The notes under the pieces were generated by a model. That model did no database searches and had not been told where the DNA came from. It saw only the letters and a list, made by a program, of their open reading frames with translations. This document shows, piece by piece, positions 36,081 through 45,392 of a stretch of 64,000 nt of DNA (its first letter is position 1; every line of letters starts with the position of its first letter). Source of the DNA: an uncultured Paracoccaceae bacterium (lineage in GTDB: Bacteria; Pseudomonadota; Alphaproteobacteria; Rhodobacterales; Rhodobacteraceae); NCBI GenBank assembly GCA_947492825.1, contig CANLNT010000002.1:903810-967809 (forward strand). Direction: 5' to 3'. Made by a program: the position numbers and the translations under genes.

Positions 36081-36989
36081 ATGACCACACGCGCAGGCTT
36101 TGTTGCTTTGATCGGGGAACCGAATGCGGGGAAATCGACCCTGCTGAACCGCATGGTCGGTGCCAAGGTCAGCATTGTGACCCACAAGGTGCAGACCACG
36201 CGGGCGCGGATCAGGGGTGTGGCGCTGGACGGTGACGCGCAGCTTGTGTTCGTGGACACGCCGGGCCTTTTCAAGCCACGGCGCAGGTTGGACCGGGCGA
36301 TGGTCGCGGCGGCTTGGGGCGGTGCGGCTGACGCTGACGTGGTGGTGCTGCTGATCGAGGCGCACCGCGGCATGACCGAAGGGGTCAAGGCGATCCTGGA
36401 TGCACTGACCGAACGCACCGACAGCCCGAAGGTTGCGCTGGCGATCAACAAGATCGACAAGGTGAAATCCGAAGTTCTGCTGAAACTCACCAAAGACATG
36501 AACGCGACTTTTCCCTTTGCCGAGACCTTCATGATCTCCGCCGAACGCGGCCACGGTTGCGACGCGCTGAAATCATGGCTGGCGGGCGAACTGCCAGAGG
36601 GCCCTTGGCTTTATCCCGAAGACCAGATTGCAGATCTGCCAATGCGCATGATTGCCGCCGAGATGACCCGCGAAAAGCTGACGCTGCGGCTGCATCAGGA
36701 ACTGCCCTATCAAATGACGGTCGAGACCGAGAATTGGGAAGAACGCAAAGACGGCTCTGCCAAGATTGACCAGTTGATCTATGTGGTCCGCGATGGCCAC
36801 AAGGGCATCGTGCTGGGCAACAAGGGCGAGACGATCAAGGCCGTGGGCAAAGCCGCCCGCGAAGAGCTGGAAGAGTTTCTTGGCCGTAAAGTGCATCTGT
36901 TTCTGCAGGTCAAGGTGCGGCCCGGCTGGTTGGATGAGGCTGAACGCTATGACGAAATGGGCCTTGATTTCAAAGACGGCAATGCCTGA
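36081..36989 (+). CDS. era: GTPase Era
   Basis: A 302-residue GTPase for 30S ribosome assembly and 16S rRNA 3'-end maturation. G1 is GEPNAGKST, G3 is DTPGLF, G4 is NKID, and the C-terminal KH domain includes GHKGIVLGNKGETIKAVG. I chose ATG 36081 (MTTRAGFVALIG) to match the usual family start; an in-frame ATG at 36063 would add six residues and cannot be excluded. Earlier in-frame codons overlap rnc. Confidence 0.95.
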   Translation: MTTRAGFVALIGEPNAGKSTLLNRMVGAKVSIVTHKVQTTRARIRGVALDGDAQLVFVDTPGLFKPRRRLDRAMVAAAWGGAADADVVVLLIEAHRGMTEGVKAILDALTERTDSPKVALAINKIDKVKSEVLLKLTKDMNATFPFAETFMISAERGHGCDALKSWLAGELPEGPWLYPEDQIADLPMRMIAAEMTREKLTLRLHQELPYQMTVETENWEERKDGSAKIDQLIYVVRDGHKGIVLGNKGETIKAVGKAAREELEEFLGRKVHLFLQVKVRPGWLDEAERYDEMGLDFKDGNA

Positions 36990-37031
36990 GGGGGGGCTTG
37001 TCGCTTGCTGGCGCGCGCTCCGCGCAATGTC

Positions 37032-37361
37032 ATGCGGCTGACGGCTGAGGTTTGGGTTTCGGCCTATCTGACCCGGCTGCGGCTGGTCGAAATCCCGGCC
37101 TTTGTGGTGCAAAAGGGCGATGCCACGGCGGGTGCCGTGCTGATCAAGCTGAACACATTGGATGGACAGGCCTGCTGTTACCAGCGGTCGTTTGACCTTT
37201 TGACCGGGGATCGGCGCTGGGTTGCGCTGGTCGAAGGGGAAGAGGCCACTGTGGATGCCTCTGTCGCCAAACAATGCAGTTTTGACCCTGATCTTTGGGT
37301 GATCGAGGTGGAAGATCGGCACGGACGGCACCTTTTGGATGAACCGGGGCTTGCCGATTGA
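37032..37361 (+). CDS. DUF1491 family protein
   Basis: A 109-residue small protein starting MRLTAEVWVSAYLTRL, with VVQKGDATAGAVLIKLN and ending WVIEVEDRHGRHLLDEPGL. This matches the alphaproteobacterial DUF1491 family, whose function is unknown. It sits between era and recO, where it is commonly found. An earlier in-frame start at 37005 is less likely. Confidence 0.85.
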   Translation: MRLTAEVWVSAYLTRLRLVEIPAFVVQKGDATAGAVLIKLNTLDGQACCYQRSFDLLTGDRRWVALVEGEEATVDASVAKQCSFDPDLWVIEVEDRHGRHLLDEPGLAD

Positions 37362-37364
37362 TAA

Positions 37365-37410
37365 CGGCGGAGCCTCCGGCGGGGATATTTTTAGCCAGAA
37401 GAAGATGATA
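37365..37410 (+). repeat. short dispersed intergenic element with GGCGGGGATATTTTT
   Basis: The stretch CGGCGGAGCCTCCGGCGGGGATATTTTTAGCC... contains GGAG/CTCC and CCGGCGGGG pairing possibilities followed by a T-run. I recall this kind of CTCCGGCGGGGATATTTTT string as a frequent intergenic element downstream of genes in Rhodobacteraceae. It lies 4 bases after the DUF1491 stop and probably acts as a terminator. Confidence 0.55.
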
Positions 37411-37420
37411 GGCTGCGCCC

Positions 37421-38155
37421 ATGATCGAGTGGACGGATGAAGGCGTGGTGCTGGCCGCCCGCCCGCATGGTGAAACCAGCGTTATTCTAGAGGTGTTTAC
37501 GCCCATGCGCGGGCGTCATGCAGGCGTCGTGCGCGGTGGCGTCAGCCGCAAGATGACCCCGCATTTGCAACCCGGCGGGCAGATTACCGTGACCTGGAAA
37601 GCGCGGCTCGATAGCCATCTGGGTGCCTTTACCATTGAACCCTTGCGCAGTCGGGCAGCGGCGGTGATGGCGGACCGTCTGGCGCTGGCGGGGCTGAACG
37701 CTGTGTGTGCCTTGCTCAATCATATCCTGCCGGAACGCGAGGCGCATCTGCCGCTTTATGAACGGACCCAAAACCTGCTGGACCTGCTAGGACAGTCAGA
37801 GGTTTGGCCGCTGGCCTATCTGCGTTGGGAACAGGCGCTGTTAGAGGAGATGGGGTTTGGCATGGACCTTTCGGCCTGTGCGGTGCGCGGTGTGAACGAG
37901 GATCTGGCCTTTGTCTCGCCCAAATCGGGTCGTGCGGTCAGCCGCGAGGCCGCCGGTGAATGGGCCGACCGTTTGCTGCCCCTGCCGCCTGTCCTTGCGG
38001 GCAAAGGGGACGCAAGCGAGGCCGAGATCGTGCGCGCGCTGGGCACCACCGGTTGGTTTATCGACAACCGCCTGATCCGCTCGCTGGGCGACCGTCCGAT
38101 GCCAGCGGCGCGCGCGCGCTTGCTGGAAATGATTGCCCGTCAGGGTATGGCCTGA
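37421..38155 (+). CDS. recO: DNA repair protein RecO
   Basis: A 244-residue recombination mediator that loads RecA in the RecFOR route. The N-terminal OB fold is seen in [27 protein letters not shown], followed by the helical domain with [12 protein letters not shown]. The family's zinc-binding Cys cluster, present in some bacteria, is not evident, as in other alphaproteobacteria. Its last 16 bases overlap the convergent META-domain gene. Confidence 0.94.
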   Translation: MIEWTDEGVVLAARPHGETSVILEVFTPMRGRHAGVVRGGVSRKMTPHLQPGGQITVTWKARLDSHLGAFTIEPLRSRAAAVMADRLALAGLNAVCALLNHILPEREAHLPLYERTQNLLDLLGQSEVWPLAYLRWEQALLEEMGFGMDLSACAVRGVNEDLAFVSPKSGRAVSREAAGEWADRLLPLPPVLAGKGDASEAEIVRALGTTGWFIDNRLIRSLGDRPMPAARARLLEMIARQGMA

Positions 38156-38532
38156 AACACCATCTCGCCGCCGTCGGTGTTGGACAGGATCAACGTCTCA
38201 CCAACCACTTCGACCAATGTCATTGCGGCAAGCGCATCAAAAAACGTGGTCTCGGCAGCAAGGTCAGAACAAGCGCGGCGGGTGGCGGCGATTGGCCCAA
38301 CCGCAAACCACGGATAGGGTGCCGATTGGTCGGCGGAATAGCTGTTGCAAGGGGCGTCGCCGGTGATCTGCCCCGGCGTTCCGACATCAAGCGTGGCACT
38401 GGCCGGGAAAGGCGCGCCATCAAGGCTTTGCAGGGCAAAGACGGTGGCATCCCCGGCAAAGGCCGCGACAGTCTCATCCGTCTCGCAGCCCATCAGGCCG
38501 AGCACGCCCGCAACGAGGGTTGCGCGCATCAT
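38140..38532 (-). CDS. META-domain (HslJ-like) lipoprotein
   Basis: A 130-residue putative outer-membrane or periplasmic lipoprotein. The signal peptide has a lipobox ending GLMGC (Cys16). The mature part has [32 protein letters not shown] and [17 protein letters not shown], a pattern of the META/HslJ family. Function is unclear; HslJ is linked to novobiocin resistance in E. coli. It overlaps the 3' end of recO on the opposite strand by 16 bases. Confidence 0.78.
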   Translation of the reverse strand: MMRATLVAGVLGLMGCETDETVAAFAGDATVFALQSLDGAPFPASATLDVGTPGQITGDAPCNSYSADQSAPYPWFAVGPIAATRRACSDLAAETTFFDALAAMTLVEVVGETLILSNTDGGEMVFQAIP

Positions 38533-38534
38533 CG

Positions 38535-39563
38535 CTATAACCCCTTGTGCGTGATGATGCTCTGGGCCGAGGCGAGGACAGAAGCTTCGGGCGCGATATA
38601 ATCCAGCCCCAGCATCTTTGCCGCCTTGCTGCCGTCACACAGGTCCTTGCGGTTCAACGTTGGGATCAGCGACTTGACCGATTTGTCAAACAGCCCAATC
38701 AGCTTGACCACAAAGGTTGGCGCCACGCGGGTCACGATGCGACGTCCCGGTAACCCCTCTTTCATCGCCTGCGCCACCTCGGGGAACCACATCCAGCCGT
38801 TTGAGACGATCAGCCGTTCGCCCGCTGTCTCGGGGCGTTCCATGGCGCGAATATGCGCCTCTGCCACGTCGCGGACATCGACGATGTTGAAACCGAACAT
38901 CGGCAACATCGGGTCTTTGCCGCCCAAAAGCCGCTCGATGATTTGTAAGGACGTGCCAAAATGCGCATCCAGCGTCGGGCCAGCCACAAGTGCGGGATTG
39001 ATCGTGGTCATCGCAATCTCTGGCGCGTCAGAGGCGATGAAATCCCAGGCCGCACGTTCGGCCAGCGTCTTGGATTGGGAATAGGGCAGGACATCGGGGG
39101 CATCGACGTTGGTCCAATCATCTTCAGTAAACGCCGTGCCATTGGCAGGCGCGTTCCCATACATCACCGACACGATGGACGAGGTAAAGATCACCCGCTT
39201 GATCCCTGCCGCATGGGCCGCCTTCAGCGCGCGCAGCGCACCGTCGACCGCAGGGCGGATGATCGCCTGCGGATCATCGGGTTGCACCATCGGAAAGGGA
39301 GAGGCGGTGTGCATCAGCACGTCCACCCCTGCCATCGCCGCGTCCCAGCCGTCATTGCTGCCCAGATCAAGGGCCACAAACCGCAGACGCGCGTCCAGAT
39401 CACTGGTGTCGCTCAGCACCGGTGTGACTGCGTCCCGCACCTCATCCGCGCGGGATAGCGAGCGGACAGAGCCCACAACATGGTGGCCTCGATTCAGCAG
39501 GCCTGCGACGATGTGCTTGGCGATGAAACCGGACGCACCGGTCACAAAAACGGTCTGGGTCAT
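38535..39563 (-). CDS. NAD-dependent epimerase/dihydroflavonol-reductase-like SDR
   Basis: A 342-residue extended short-chain dehydrogenase. The nucleotide site is VFVTGASGFIAKHIV at the N-terminus, the catalytic pair is in YSQSK at about residue 165, and NPALVAGPTLD is typical of the dihydroflavonol-4-reductase/cinnamoyl-CoA reductase branch, which reduces aldehydes or ketones. The actual substrate is unknown. It is close to but distinct from the lipoprotein gene, two bases downstream. Confidence 0.87.
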   Translation of the reverse strand: MTQTVFVTGASGFIAKHIVAGLLNRGHHVVGSVRSLSRADEVRDAVTPVLSDTSDLDARLRFVALDLGSNDGWDAAMAGVDVLMHTASPFPMVQPDDPQAIIRPAVDGALRALKAAHAAGIKRVIFTSSIVSVMYGNAPANGTAFTEDDWTNVDAPDVLPYSQSKTLAERAAWDFIASDAPEIAMTTINPALVAGPTLDAHFGTSLQIIERLLGGKDPMLPMFGFNIVDVRDVAEAHIRAMERPETAGERLIVSNGWMWFPEVAQAMKEGLPGRRIVTRVAPTFVVKLIGLFDKSVKSLIPTLNRKDLCDGSKAAKMLGLDYIAPEASVLASAQSIITHKGL

Positions 39564-39619
39564 GGTGCAGCCTCCTGTTCCCTCCTACGGTGGGGGTTCA
39601 TGGGTCGGATCACAAGGGG

Positions 39620-41296
39620 TCAACTCAGCAAGCGCCGCGCGATCACCTGCGCCTGAATTTCGGCGGCTCCTTCAAAAATGTTCAGGATGCGCGCGTCACA
39701 CAAGATGCGGCTGATCTTGTATTCAAGCGCAAAGCCATTGCCGCCATGGATTTGCAGCGCGTTGTCCGCCGCAGCCCACGCGACCCGCGCAGCCAGTAGC
39801 TTTGCCATCCCGGCCTCAAGGTCGCAGCGCCGGTCATTGTCTTTTTCACGGGCGCTGAAATAGGTCATCTGCCGCGCGATCATGATTTCCACCGCCATCA
39901 TCGCCAGTTTGCCCGACACGCGGGGGAAGTTGATCAATGCCTTGCCAAACTGGTTGCGGGTCTGGGCATAGGCCATGCCTTCGTCCAGCGCCGATTGCGC
40001 CACACCCACCGCGCGGGCAGCGGTCTGGATACGGGCGCTTTCAAACGTCTGCATCAACTGCTTAAAGCCCTGGCCTTCGACCCCACCCAGCAGGTTTTCA
40101 CCCTTTACTTTGAAATCATCAAAGTTCAGCGTGTATTCCTTCATCCCGCGATAGCCGAGCACTTCGATCTCGCCCCCGGAAATGCCGGGGTCTTGCCATG
40201 GCTCGGCGTCGGTGCCGGGGGTCTTTTCGGCCAGAAACATCGACAGGCCCTTGTAGTCGTCGCTGGCTTCCACACTGCGGGCCAGCACGGTCATCACATG
40301 GGTCCGCGCGGCATGGGTGATCCATGTCTTGTTGCCGTTAATCACCCAGTCGTCGCCATCCTTGCGCGCCTTGGTGCGCAAGGATCCAAGGTCTGACCCG
40401 GTGTTGGGTTCGGTAAAGACCGCCGTCGGCAGAATTTCAGCGCTCGCCAATCCGGGTAGCCACTTTTCCTTTTGTGCGTCGGTGCCACCGCACAGGATCA
40501 GCTCTGCCGCGATCTCGCTACGGGTGCCCAATGAGCCGACACCGATGTAGCCGCGCGACAATTCCTCACTGACCACACACATGGATGCCTTGGACAGGCC
40601 AAAACCGCCGTATTCTTCGGGGATGGTCAGGCCAAAGACGCCCATCTCGGCCATCTCGTTGATGATTTCCAGCGGGATCAATTCGTCCTTCAGGTGCCAG
40701 TCATGGGCGTGCGGTTCCACGCGGTCCAGGCTGAAGCGCCGGAATTGCTCGCGGATCATCTCAAGCTCATCGTCCAGACCGGTCTTGCCCACGGTAATAT
40801 CGGCCGCGTGTTCCTGCATCAGCGCCACAAGCCGGGCACGTGCAGCCTGCGTGTTGCCCGCATCGCATAGCGTCATGACCGCAGGCAGCATCAGTGCGCG
40901 CATATCATCCTGCGTCAGCCCCATGTCCTGCAGGCGCACAACCTCGCCCTGGTTCATCTGGATGCCGCCGTAGATCTGCCACAGGTATTCGCCAAAGGCG
41001 ATCTGGTGGATCAACTGCTCGGTCTCGCCAAACTTGCCCTCAGCGTCCAAACGTTCGGCCCAGCCCTGCATCTGGCGCAGCGCCTCGGCATAGGTGGCCA
41101 GCCATGCCAGCCCGTGGGCCGCCGTCTGATGCGATTCGATCAGATGACCTGCCGTGCGCCCCTCCGTGGTGACCAGCGCTGCGACTGCGGCCTTGGCGCG
41201 GGCTGTCACATCCTCAACCGCGGGCAGGGCGGCCGCCGTCAGGGTCAGCAGATCGGTCAGGATTGGCATGTCGGTCTCTGCGATGTCACGGGGCAT
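39620..41296 (-). CDS. acyl-CoA dehydrogenase, long form
   Basis: A 558-residue flavoprotein. About 170 residues of helical N-terminus precede the usual acyl-CoA dehydrogenase core (GVFGLTIPEEYGGFGLSKASM, AVFTEPNTGSDLGSLRTKA, GGNGFALEYKISRILCDARILNIFEGAAEIQ). The glutamate in FEGAAEIQ is the likely catalytic base region. Longer forms like this are common in Rhodobacteraceae and probably act on medium or modified acyl-CoA; electrons pass to ETF. A second Met at 41269 (MPILTDLL) is an alternative start. It points away from the TauE-like gene. Confidence 0.88.
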   Translation of the reverse strand: MPRDIAETDMPILTDLLTLTAAALPAVEDVTARAKAAVAALVTTEGRTAGHLIESHQTAAHGLAWLATYAEALRQMQGWAERLDAEGKFGETEQLIHQIAFGEYLWQIYGGIQMNQGEVVRLQDMGLTQDDMRALMLPAVMTLCDAGNTQAARARLVALMQEHAADITVGKTGLDDELEMIREQFRRFSLDRVEPHAHDWHLKDELIPLEIINEMAEMGVFGLTIPEEYGGFGLSKASMCVVSEELSRGYIGVGSLGTRSEIAAELILCGGTDAQKEKWLPGLASAEILPTAVFTEPNTGSDLGSLRTKARKDGDDWVINGNKTWITHAARTHVMTVLARSVEASDDYKGLSMFLAEKTPGTDAEPWQDPGISGGEIEVLGYRGMKEYTLNFDDFKVKGENLLGGVEGQGFKQLMQTFESARIQTAARAVGVAQSALDEGMAYAQTRNQFGKALINFPRVSGKLAMMAVEIMIARQMTYFSAREKDNDRRCDLEAGMAKLLAARVAWAAADNALQIHGGNGFALEYKISRILCDARILNIFEGAAEIQAQVIARRLLS

Positions 41297-41443
41297 GGGC
41301 GAATCCTCTCATTTTGCAGGTGCAGAAATATAGACTTCGCAATCGCAGCGCAATATTCATGCGTACGAAACCCGAAAAAAGACAAAATATGTCGCTCAGG
41401 ATTTTCTCTCCACTGTTCGCCTGGCTTGGGGCAGTCTGCGCAC

Positions 41444-42199
41444 ATGTTTGACCTCCTCCCTTTGATGACGTTCGTGCTGGCGGCTATGGTCGCCTTTGGC
41501 GCAGGTGTCGTAAAGGGCACTGTGGGCTTTGCGATGCCTACGATCATGATCTCTGGTTTATCCAGCCTGATGGCCCCGGAACTGGCGCTGGCCGCGTTGT
41601 TATTGCCGACCTTAGTGACAAACGGCTGGCAGGCGTTGCGGCAGGGGCCGCGTGCGGCCTGGGCCTCGATTGTGAAATTTCGGGTGTTCCTGATCGCAGG
41701 CGGGGTGACGATGCTGTTCTCGGCGCAGCTTGTGCCGCTTTTGTCGATGCGGGCGCTGTTGCTGATTATCGGGGTGCCGATCATCATCTTTGCCCTGTTG
41801 CAATTGGCGGGCTGGGCGCCGCGACTGGCGCAGCAACACACGAGCGTCGAGGCAGGCGTGGGTGTCTTTACCGGCTTCATCGGGGGGCTGTCAGGTGTCT
41901 GGGGGCCGCCGACCGTGGCCTATCTGACGGCACTTGACACCCCCAAGGTGGATCAGGTGCGTCTCCAAGGTGCGGCCTTTGGGCTGGGTGCGGTGCTGTT
42001 GGTGGGGGCGCATGTGCAGTCCGGTATCTTGCGGCTCGAAACGGCGGCACTTTCGGCGATGATGCTGGCACCTGCGCTTCTGGGAATGGCGGTAGGGCTG
42101 GCGATACAGGACCGGATTGATCAACGCGCATTTCGCCGGGCAACGCTACTTGTGCTGCTGATCGCTGGGGCCAACCTGATCCGGCGCGCGCTGGTGTAA
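41444..42199 (+). CDS. TauE/SafE-family sulfite exporter-like permease
   Basis: A 251-residue inner-membrane protein with about eight helices and the family's half-motifs VAFGAGVVKGTVGFAMPTIM at the N-terminus and GVFTGFIGGLSGVWGPPTVAYLTAL in the second half. TSUP proteins export sulfite, sulfoacetate or related anions. The ATG at 41444 is chosen because the longer in-frame extension would overlap the acyl-CoA dehydrogenase start region. Confidence 0.9.
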   Translation: MFDLLPLMTFVLAAMVAFGAGVVKGTVGFAMPTIMISGLSSLMAPELALAALLLPTLVTNGWQALRQGPRAAWASIVKFRVFLIAGGVTMLFSAQLVPLLSMRALLLIIGVPIIIFALLQLAGWAPRLAQQHTSVEAGVGVFTGFIGGLSGVWGPPTVAYLTALDTPKVDQVRLQGAAFGLGAVLLVGAHVQSGILRLETAALSAMMLAPALLGMAVGLAIQDRIDQRAFRRATLLVLLIAGANLIRRALV

Positions 42200-42216
42200 T
42201 GGGCGATTGACCCGTC

Positions 42217-42750
42217 TTAGGACAGCAGGTTCTCAAACCCGCAGATCGCCGCCAGCTCTGGCACCATCTGCGGCGGCACCACCTCGAACGTGGTTCGATA
42301 CAGGATTGTGCCGCCCTTGCGCGCCTCCATTTGCCAGATGCCCTGCACCAGCTCGTAATCATAATCGAACTGATAGAACGTCAGCGAAGGGTCGATCCCG
42401 CTGATCCGCGTCTCAAAGCTTTGGCGCACAGCCCCGCCATCGCCCATCGGCGGGTGGGTCACGGTCATGGTCACGGTGTCGATGCCCATCGCCGCCTCTG
42501 ACAGCGCCTTGACGCCGAACCCGATCCCCAGCACCGCAGGCACCCGGTTGGACAGGGACACGAACGGCGGCTCTTCCTCGATCAGATGAGTGGTGCCTGC
42601 GACCGTGTCAGGCGCCGGGGCCGACCCGACCGTTGGCGGCGGGCAGACCACGCCGCTTTGCACGCTGGCAATGACCGCTGAAACGGTGTCGGGGGCCGGT
42701 TGGGCCCATGCCGCCACCGGCAGCAACATAAGAAAAAGGGTCGGACGCAT
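42217..42750 (-). CDS. exported protein, DUF3859-like
   Basis: A 177-residue protein with a signal peptide (MRPTLFLMLLPVAAWA, cleavage near 16). The mature part contains VPAVLGIGFGVKALSE, VTMTVTHPPMGDGG and IWQMEARKGGTILYRTTFEVV, a beta-sandwich-like pattern that resembles DUF3859. Function unknown. It lies 41 bases after the pckA stop on the same strand. Confidence 0.68.
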   Translation of the reverse strand: MRPTLFLMLLPVAAWAQPAPDTVSAVIASVQSGVVCPPPTVGSAPAPDTVAGTTHLIEEEPPFVSLSNRVPAVLGIGFGVKALSEAAMGIDTVTMTVTHPPMGDGGAVRQSFETRISGIDPSLTFYQFDYDYELVQGIWQMEARKGGTILYRTTFEVVPPQMVPELAAICGFENLLS

Positions 42751-42791
42751 GGCCCGACCCTAATGATCTTCGCGTGGCTTGAAAACGGGCC

Positions 42792-44390
42792 TTAGCCGAT
42801 CGCGGCGGCTTTCACGTCATCGTCAATGAACGGGACGTACTTTTCAAAGTTGTCGCTGAACATCGTCACCAGCTTTTCGGCCTGCACGTCGTAAGCGGCC
42901 TTATCTGCCCATGTCTCGCGCGGGTTCAGCAGGCGGCTGTCGACGCCATCGCATGTCACAGGGACTTCAAAACCAAAGTTTGTGTCCTTGATGAACTGGT
43001 TTTCAACCAGCGATCCGTCCAACGCAGCGGCAAGCAAGGCGCGGGTTGCCTTGATCGGCATCCGGCTGCCGGTGCCATAGGCCCCGCCGGTCCAACCGGT
43101 GTTCACCAGCCAGCAGGTGGCACCGTGGCTTGCGATCTTTTGCTGCAACAGCTTGCCGTAAACCTCGGGCCGGCGCGGCATGAAAGGTGCGCCGAAACAG
43201 GTGCTGAACGTCGGCTCCGGCTCTGTCACACCGCGTTCGGTGCCCGCCACTTTGGACGTAAAGCCCGACAGGAAATGATACATCGCCTGCGCCGGGGTCA
43301 ACCGGCTGATTGGCGGCAGCACGCCAAAGGCATCGCAGGTCAGCATGATGATATTCTTGGGATGACCACCCAACGCACTGTCAGACGCATTGCCGATGTA
43401 ATTCAGCGGGTAGGCGCAGCGCATGTTCGCGGTCAGGCTGTCGTCCTCGAAATCCAGCTCTTTGGTGTCGGGATCAAACACCATATTCTCGATCACCGTA
43501 TGCGGCATCGCACATGTGGCGTAGATCTCGGGTTCTGCCTCCGGGTCCAGTCCGATGGTCTTGGCATAGCAGCCGCCCTCAAAGTTAAAGGTGCCGCGCT
43601 CTGACCAGCCGTGTTCATCATCACCGATCAGCACGCGGGTTGGATCAGCAGACAGGGTGGTCTTGCCGGTGCCCGACAGGCCAAAGAAGACGGCCGTGTC
43701 CACCGGATTGCCGGGTGCGTGGTTGGCGCTGCAATGCATCGGCATAATGCCCTTTTCAGGCAGCAGATAGTTCAGCAGAGTGAAAACCGATTTCTTGTTC
43801 TCGCCCGCGTATTCGGTGCCGCCGATCAGGATCATCTTGCGCGCAAAGTTCAGCGTGATCACGGTTTCAGACCGGCACCCATGCCGTGCAGGATCAGCTT
43901 TGAAACCGGGGCAGTTGATGATCGTCCAGTCGGGGGCGAACGTCGCCAGCTCTTCGGTGGCGGGGCGGCGCAGCATATGCCGGATGAACAACCCATGCCA
44001 CGTCAGCTCTGTCACCACGCGCACATCCAGCCGGTGGGCGGGGTCGGCACCGCCAAACAGGTCCTGCACCCGGTAGGTGCCGCCCTGCATGTGCGCGACC
44101 ATATCCTCGTAAAGCCGGTCAAAGGCGGCGGGGTCCATCGGCGGGTTGTTCTCCCACCAGATCGTGTCTTCGACCTCTGGCGTGCGCACCACGAACTTGT
44201 CCTTGGGCGACCGGCCCGTGTGCTTGCCGGTGCTGACCAGGAACGTGCCACCCTTGCCTTCAACCCCTTCGCCAGCGGCGATGGCTGCGGCCTGAAGCGT
44301 GGCTTCGTCCTCGTTATAATAGACAGCACCCAGCCCTGTGATGCCTTGTTGCGCAAGTGTCATCTGCGGGTTGACCGTGCCGTGGTCCAT
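42792..44390 (-). CDS. pckA: ATP-type phosphoenolpyruvate carboxykinase
   Basis: A 532-residue gluconeogenic enzyme that converts oxaloacetate and ATP to PEP. The kinase loop [26 protein letters not shown] and the substrate motif [13 protein letters not shown] are intact, as are [12 protein letters not shown] and the [16 protein letters not shown] region. It is divergent from chvI, an arrangement kept in many alphaproteobacteria where ChvI influences pckA expression. Confidence 0.96.
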   Translation of the reverse strand: MDHGTVNPQMTLAQQGITGLGAVYYNEDEATLQAAAIAAGEGVEGKGGTFLVSTGKHTGRSPKDKFVVRTPEVEDTIWWENNPPMDPAAFDRLYEDMVAHMQGGTYRVQDLFGGADPAHRLDVRVVTELTWHGLFIRHMLRRPATEELATFAPDWTIINCPGFKADPARHGCRSETVITLNFARKMILIGGTEYAGENKKSVFTLLNYLLPEKGIMPMHCSANHAPGNPVDTAVFFGLSGTGKTTLSADPTRVLIGDDEHGWSERGTFNFEGGCYAKTIGLDPEAEPEIYATCAMPHTVIENMVFDPDTKELDFEDDSLTANMRCAYPLNYIGNASDSALGGHPKNIIMLTCDAFGVLPPISRLTPAQAMYHFLSGFTSKVAGTERGVTEPEPTFSTCFGAPFMPRRPEVYGKLLQQKIASHGATCWLVNTGWTGGAYGTGSRMPIKATRALLAAALDGSLVENQFIKDTNFGFEVPVTCDGVDSRLLNPRETWADKAAYDVQAEKLVTMFSDNFEKYVPFIDDDVKAAAIG

Positions 44391-44411
44391 CAGCGTGCTC
44401 CATATGATAAA

Positions 44412-44427
44412 GGGCCGTTTGCGGCCC
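44412..44427 (-). promoter_or_regulatory. hairpin in the pckA leader
   Basis: GGGCCG-TTTG-CGGCCC pairs over 6 bp, 22-37 bases upstream of the pckA start; read on the minus strand it is followed by TTTAT. This may be an intrinsic attenuator or a stability element. Nothing else in the 297-base pckA-chvI gap is clearly identifiable beyond a ribosome site (AAGGG) before chvI. Confidence 0.35.
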
Positions 44428-44687
44428 GGACTTCACCACTTAGCACTATGATTTTCCGTCCGAATACCCCCCTGACAGGACGTTAGCGCAACCATTCCCA
44501 TGTTAACGCCACCAGTCCAAAGCGTGACCTTTTTGAAACGCAGTTAATGGCAAAATAACCCCTCCGGGCGCAAATAAGGCACACATGTCCGCCTGATTCG
44601 TAGTTGAGACTTGATTCGTTTCGCCAAAACGGGGAAACCTTTGAAAAAAGCAGGCAAGATCAACAATAAGCAGTAAGGGTTAAACCC

Positions 44688-45389
44688 ATGTCTAAAATTG
44701 CACTTGTGGACGACGACAGGAATATCCTGACGTCGGTCTCCATGACTCTCGAGGCTGAAGGTTTCGAAGTTGAAACCTATAACGATGGCCAATCGGCACT
44801 GGACGCCTTCAACAAGCGTCTGCCTGATATGGCCGTTCTCGATATCAAGATGCCCCGCATGGACGGCATGGACCTGTTGCAGCGTCTACGCCAGAAAACC
44901 TCGATGCCGGTGATCTTTCTGACGTCCAAGGACGATGAAATTGACGAAGTCCTGGGCCTGCGCATGGGTGCTGACGACTACGTCAAGAAACCCTTTAGCC
45001 AGCGCCTGCTGGTGGAACGCATCCGCGCGCTCTTGCGCCGTCAGGATGTGATTTCCGGCGAAGAGGTGGAAGAGACCGAAGAGACCAAGATCATGGTCCG
45101 CGGTGAGCTGACGATGGACCCGCTGCGCCATGCGGTGAAATGGAAGGGGCAGGATGTCTCTTTGACCGTCACAGAATTTCTGCTGCTGCAGGCGCTCGCA
45201 CAGCGCCCCGGTTTCGTGAAATCCCGCGATCAGCTGATGGATGTGGCCTATGACGATCAGGTCTATGTCGATGACCGCACGATCGACAGCCACATCAAGC
45301 GTCTGCGCAAGAAGATGCGTCAGGCCGATGATGAATTTTCGGCAATCGAAACGCTTTACGGTATCGGGTATCGCTACAACGAAGAGTAA
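44688..45389 (+). CDS. chvI: two-component response regulator ChvI
   Basis: A 233-residue OmpR-type regulator. The receiver domain has ALVDDDRNI and the phosphoacceptor Asp52 in [12 protein letters not shown]; the C-terminal winged helix has [17 protein letters not shown] and [18 protein letters not shown]. In rhizobia and Brucella the ChvG/ChvI pair controls envelope, acid response and host adaptation. It is followed by chvG after three bases. Confidence 0.93.
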   Translation: MSKIALVDDDRNILTSVSMTLEAEGFEVETYNDGQSALDAFNKRLPDMAVLDIKMPRMDGMDLLQRLRQKTSMPVIFLTSKDDEIDEVLGLRMGADDYVKKPFSQRLLVERIRALLRRQDVISGEEVEETEETKIMVRGELTMDPLRHAVKWKGQDVSLTVTEFLLLQALAQRPGFVKSRDQLMDVAYDDQVYVDDRTIDSHIKRLRKKMRQADDEFSAIETLYGIGYRYNEE

Positions 45390-45392
45390 GTG

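Noticed and set aside
43611..44486. 291-residue frame antisense to pckA
   Set aside because: It runs opposite a full-length, well-conserved gene and has no motif; it is a shadow of the GC-rich third codon positions.
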